From Bacillus sp. OK048 (GTDB lineage: Bacteria > Bacillota > Bacilli > Bacillales > Cytobacillaceae): 64,000 bases of DNA. This document shows, piece after piece, positions 61,322-64,000 of the stretch. The translations under genes were made by a program, and so were the position numbers. Location of the stretch: positions 62,001 through 126,000 of the forward strand of contig NZ_FNHN01000001.1 in NCBI RefSeq assembly GCF_900103525.1, read 5' to 3'. Position 1 is the first letter of the stretch. Every line of letters starts with the position of its first letter. The notes beneath the pieces were generated by a model. That model was not told the origin of the DNA, searched no databases, and saw only the letters and a list, made by a program, of their open reading frames with translations.

Positions 61322-62433
61322 CAGAAACTCTCCCTCATGTATTGATAGTGTGCGGCACAGCTGCCTTCTGCCGAAACCATACATGGGCCGATTGGATTCA
61401 TGGGCTGGCAGGCTTTACCGAACAGTGAACATTCAGTTGGCGAGATTAACCCGCGAATCACCTCACCACAGTGGCATTTTGTTTTCCGCGGCTCGCCAAC
61501 AGTAACGGTGAATCTTTTTTTAGCATTGAATTGATCATATTCCGGCTTCAAATCCAAGCCGCTGTTAGCTATTACGCCAATTCCCCGCCATGCTTCATCA
61601 CATTCTATTAAGTATTTATCAAACCATTGATGAATCACTTGATTGCCAGTTTTGCTAACAACAGCAGGGTGGTTGTTGACAATGGCAATTTTCCCGTTTA
61701 ATCCTAACTCAATGCCCTTGTAAATTCCGGAGAGTAATTCCGCAGTCTCAAATCCAGTAATCACTCCGGAAATACTATATTCATCGACAAGATACTGATA
61801 AGAATCTTCCCCCAACACTATGGACACATGCCCTGGGAGCAGGAAGCCATCCAAATTCACTTCACCCGCATTTAATAAAAAACGAAGGGCTGGTTCAACT
61901 AGTTTCGTTGTCATCCAAATGGAAAAGTTCGTGATAGCTCGATTTTCTGCTTCGCCAACCATTAATGTCAGAATCGGAATCGTCGTTTCAAAGCCAACTC
62001 CAAGAAAAATAATTTCTTTATCTGGGTTCTCTTCTGCAATCTTTACCGCATCAACCGGCGAATATAAAACGCGGATGTCTTTTCCGGCAATCTTTGAATC
62101 TAGCAGTGTTTTATTCGAGCCAGGAACCCTCATCATATCGCCAAAGGTACAGATAATCCGGTCTTCCCCTTCCGCTAGGGCAATCATTGCATCAATTGAC
62201 CGTTGATCGGTTACACATACTGGACAGCCTGGTCCAGAAATAAGATTGACATATTCCTTTAAGCATTGCTTTACCCCGGTCCGTGCTAACGCCATCGTAT
62301 GGGAACCACAAACCTCCATAAAAGCAGGCTTGCGGCCAAACTTTTGGTGAAACACTTTTGCTTTTTCAATAACGGCTTCGACAAGCGGCTTACAAATTTC
62401 CGGGTTATTGGACTGTTTTAGAATTTCGAGCAT
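61321..62433 (-). CDS. hypD: Hydrogenase maturation protein HypD
   Basis: A 370-residue Fe-S protein that assembles Fe(CN)2CO with HypC. CGSHTMAL, SGPGCPVCVTD, VGFETTIP and the C-terminal CHCGEVIRGLISPTEC hold the cluster and thiol cysteines. ATG 62433 follows GGAGG; the TTG three bases earlier is an alternative. It overlaps hypC by 29 bases. Confidence 0.96.
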   Translation of the reverse strand: MLEILKQSNNPEICKPLVEAVIEKAKVFHQKFGRKPAFMEVCGSHTMALARTGVKQCLKEYVNLISGPGCPVCVTDQRSIDAMIALAEGEDRIICTFGDMMRVPGSNKTLLDSKIAGKDIRVLYSPVDAVKIAEENPDKEIIFLGVGFETTIPILTLMVGEAENRAITNFSIWMTTKLVEPALRFLLNAGEVNLDGFLLPGHVSIVLGEDSYQYLVDEYSISGVITGFETAELLSGIYKGIELGLNGKIAIVNNHPAVVSKTGNQVIHQWFDKYLIECDEAWRGIGVIANSGLDLKPEYDQFNAKKRFTVTVGEPRKTKCHCGEVIRGLISPTECSLFGKACQPMNPIGPCMVSAEGSCAAHYQYMRESF

Positions 62434-62641
62434 CAATTAACTTCCTCCATTCGGCCACACTCTCCCGTGCGTACGTCTCATCGACAATACTCATCGCCTG
62501 CCCTGCATGAACGATGACATAATCCCCAAGCACGACTTCAGGGACAAAGATTATTCCAACTGTTGTCTGTGACCCCATCACATCGACAACTGCACTATAT
62601 TCCATCTTCTTGATTACTTTCGCTGGTACTCCAACACACAT
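62405..62641 (-). CDS. hypC: Hydrogenase maturation chaperone HypC
   Basis: A 78-residue chaperone. The essential Cys2 begins MCVGVPAKV, and VVLGDYVIVHAGQAMSIVDE is the family core. It overlaps hypF by 28 bases and hypD by 29, giving a compact hypFCDE order. Confidence 0.96.
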   Translation of the reverse strand: MCVGVPAKVIKKMEYSAVVDVMGSQTTVGIIFVPEVVLGDYVIVHAGQAMSIVDETYARESVAEWRKLIDARNSKTVQ

Positions 62642-64000
62642 TCTTTAGCACTCCTTTTTGCCTCAGCAACGACTAGTTGCCCGTAGGATAAGCCCCCATC
62701 ATTGCAAGGGACCTTTTCTGAAAAATAAACGGTAAATTCTCTTTCTCTTAATTCCGTACTGATTCTTTTTCGTAAATAACGGTTATGCATGCTGCCGCCT
62801 GATAAAACAACGTTTCTGCTTGCACCATCCTGATACACTTGTTCCAGTGCAGCAACAATCGCTTGGACAACCGTTTCGTGAAACCTGCCGCTAATATTTG
62901 CAGTGTTTTTCCCTGCTACTACATCCAATGCTATTTCTTCTATCATTCTTGAAAAATCAATGGTTAACATATCTTTATCAAGCAAATTAAATGGGTAAGA
63001 TTCGTAGATTATGTTTTCATCAGCCAACTCTGCCAATCGTATGGCTGCCTCCCCATCATAGCTCGATACTTTGGTCACTCCACACAAGGCACTAACAGCG
63101 TCAAATAGTCTGCCGCATGTTCCCGCTTGAATGGTGTTAATATGTTTTTCAATCATCCTCTTTAAAATTTCAATCTCTAAAGCTTTATCTGTAAATATAT
63201 CCTTTGCAAGCTGTAACCCTTTTTCACCATGTAGCGAGATCAGCATCGCTGCTGCATTCCGCCACGGTTCACGAATGCATTTTTCACTTCCAGGAAGCGG
63301 TGTATACGTTAAATGGGCAGCTCGTTCAAATTCTGCACAGTCCCCATAGAAGATTTCAAAACCCCAAATATTTCCATCGTTACCATATCCGGTTCCATCC
63401 AAAATAATTCCATAGGCTTTTCTAAGTATATGATGTTCATCGAGAACAGCGGCCATATGAGCATGATGATGTTGGACCTCGATGACTTCCTCGAACTCGT
63501 ACTCTTTTACAAGCTTCTGAACGTGATAGTCAGGATGGGCATCGATGACAGCTACAGATTTTGGGGTATTAATCCATTTTAATAAATGATTTAATTCCTG
63601 TTGATAATGCTGGGTGGTCTCAATATTGTCTAAATCGCCAATATGGGGGCCAACAAAGATCTGCTCATTCCTGCCAATTGTAAATGTCGTTTTTTGCTGA
63701 CCTCCAAACGCCACGATTCCTGATACATCGACAGTAGTCGAAAAAGGGTCTGGCACATATCCACGTGATCGCCGCAGGAAATCGAGCTCGCCGTCATTTA
63801 TTTGAACAACAGAATCATCTACTGGATGGAGGATTTCCCTGTTATGTACCAAATAGAAATCGGCAATTCCTTCTAAATACTGCAAGGCTTCTTCATCTTT
63901 GTAAAGAATCGGCATTCCCGAAGGATTTGCACTTGTCATCACGAGACAAGATAGCTCTGGGTCAGCAAATAATAAATGGTGCAGCGGCGAATACGGCAAC
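62614..64000 (-). CDS. hypF: Carbamoyltransferase HypF, N-terminal part beyond window edge
   Basis: About 462 C-terminal residues of an enzyme of roughly 750. The YrdC-like domain end (LVMTSANPSGMPI, VDDSVVQINDGELDFLRRSRGYVP) and the Kae1-like carbamoyltransferase domain (VQHHHAHMAAVL, DGTGYGNDGNIWGFE, SGGSMHNRYL) are present. The acylphosphatase and zinc-finger regions lie outside. The frame is open to the window edge, so no start is given. Confidence 0.95.
   Translation of the reverse strand, partial: LPYSPLHHLLFADPELSCLVMTSANPSGMPILYKDEEALQYLEGIADFYLVHNREILHPVDDSVVQINDGELDFLRRSRGYVPDPFSTTVDVSGIVAFGGQQKTTFTIGRNEQIFVGPHIGDLDNIETTQHYQQELNHLLKWINTPKSVAVIDAHPDYHVQKLVKEYEFEEVIEVQHHHAHMAAVLDEHHILRKAYGIILDGTGYGNDGNIWGFEIFYGDCAEFERAAHLTYTPLPGSEKCIREPWRNAAAMLISLHGEKGLQLAKDIFTDKALEIEILKRMIEKHINTIQAGTCGRLFDAVSALCGVTKVSSYDGEAAIRLAELADENIIYESYPFNLLDKDMLTIDFSRMIEEIALDVVAGKNTANISGRFHETVVQAIVAALEQVYQDGASRNVVLSGGSMHNRYLRKRISTELREREFTVYFSEKVPCNDGGLSYGQLVVAEAKRSAKECVLEYQRK

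Overview
The window reads as chromosomal DNA of an endospore-forming member of the Bacillaceae, close to Bacillus, Neobacillus or Mesobacillus. Evidence is the low G+C, AGGAGG-type ribosome binding sites with frequent GTG and TTG starts, many homologues of small Bacillus-only proteins (YozD, YozE, YodL, YodN, YokU, YjcZ, GerT-like), Ku/LigD, SinR/TasA/SipW, and gene order resembling the B. subtilis yodJ-ctpA-deoD-yodL-yodN-kamA-yodPQRST and ypmQRS regions. No rRNA, functional tRNA, prophage, insertion sequence or CRISPR array was seen. Species assignment is inference.

Layout. 1-7012: a complete trpEGDCFB operon plus nearly all of trpA (minus strand), led by two consecutive tryptophan-specific T-box riboswitches, each with its own terminator. 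7136-8416: an MFS exporter. 8456-12395: a DmsA/DmsB-type molybdoenzyme with a Tat signal, an extra Fe-S protein in place of a membrane anchor, and an Fnr-type box. 12661-13710: small proteins and a cold-shock protein with a long leader. 13886-16733: divergent ku and ligD (NHEJ). 16749-16943: a 52-bp dyad repeat array. 16990-21256: dapF, a membrane protein, and a yxlEFG-like ABC unit. 21431-28000: amidohydrolase, a GNAT gene behind a tRNA-like leader, SDR, GerT-like, YtkA-like and CobW-like genes. 27905-35202: ctpA, yodJ, deoD and a set of small sporulation-era genes. 35213-44601: the beta-lysine (kam) cluster with its own sigma-54 activator and a sigma-54 promoter at kamA. 44701-46626: two more 52-bp dyad arrays flanking a Ktr-type K+ transporter gene. 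46701-51600: FAD oxidoreductase, YjcZ, DUF502, MsrA/MsrB, and a second RsgA-type GTPase behind a leader-peptide attenuator. 51717-56622: DUF4397, ypmQRS-like genes, an MBL-fold hydrolase under a FadR-type operator, and DegV. 57200-60273: a biofilm-fibre operon (TapA-like, SipW, TasA/CalY, LPXTG protein) facing sinR. 60320-64000: hypE, hypD, hypC and a truncated hypF for [NiFe]-hydrogenase maturation.

How the parts fit. The dms and hyp genes point to facultative anaerobic respiration and hydrogen metabolism. The kam cluster converts lysine to beta-lysine and onward through acetylation, transamination and CoA-transfer steps, with local sigma-54 control. The SinR unit controls matrix fibres. The most unusual signals are regulatory or structural: three unrelated-sequence arrays sharing a 52-bp period and a GACC...GGTC dyad plan; a 23-codon leader ORF whose own codons can pair with a terminator upstream of a ribosome-associated GTPase gene; a T-arm that competes with a long hairpin before an acetyltransferase gene; and the tandem Trp T-boxes.
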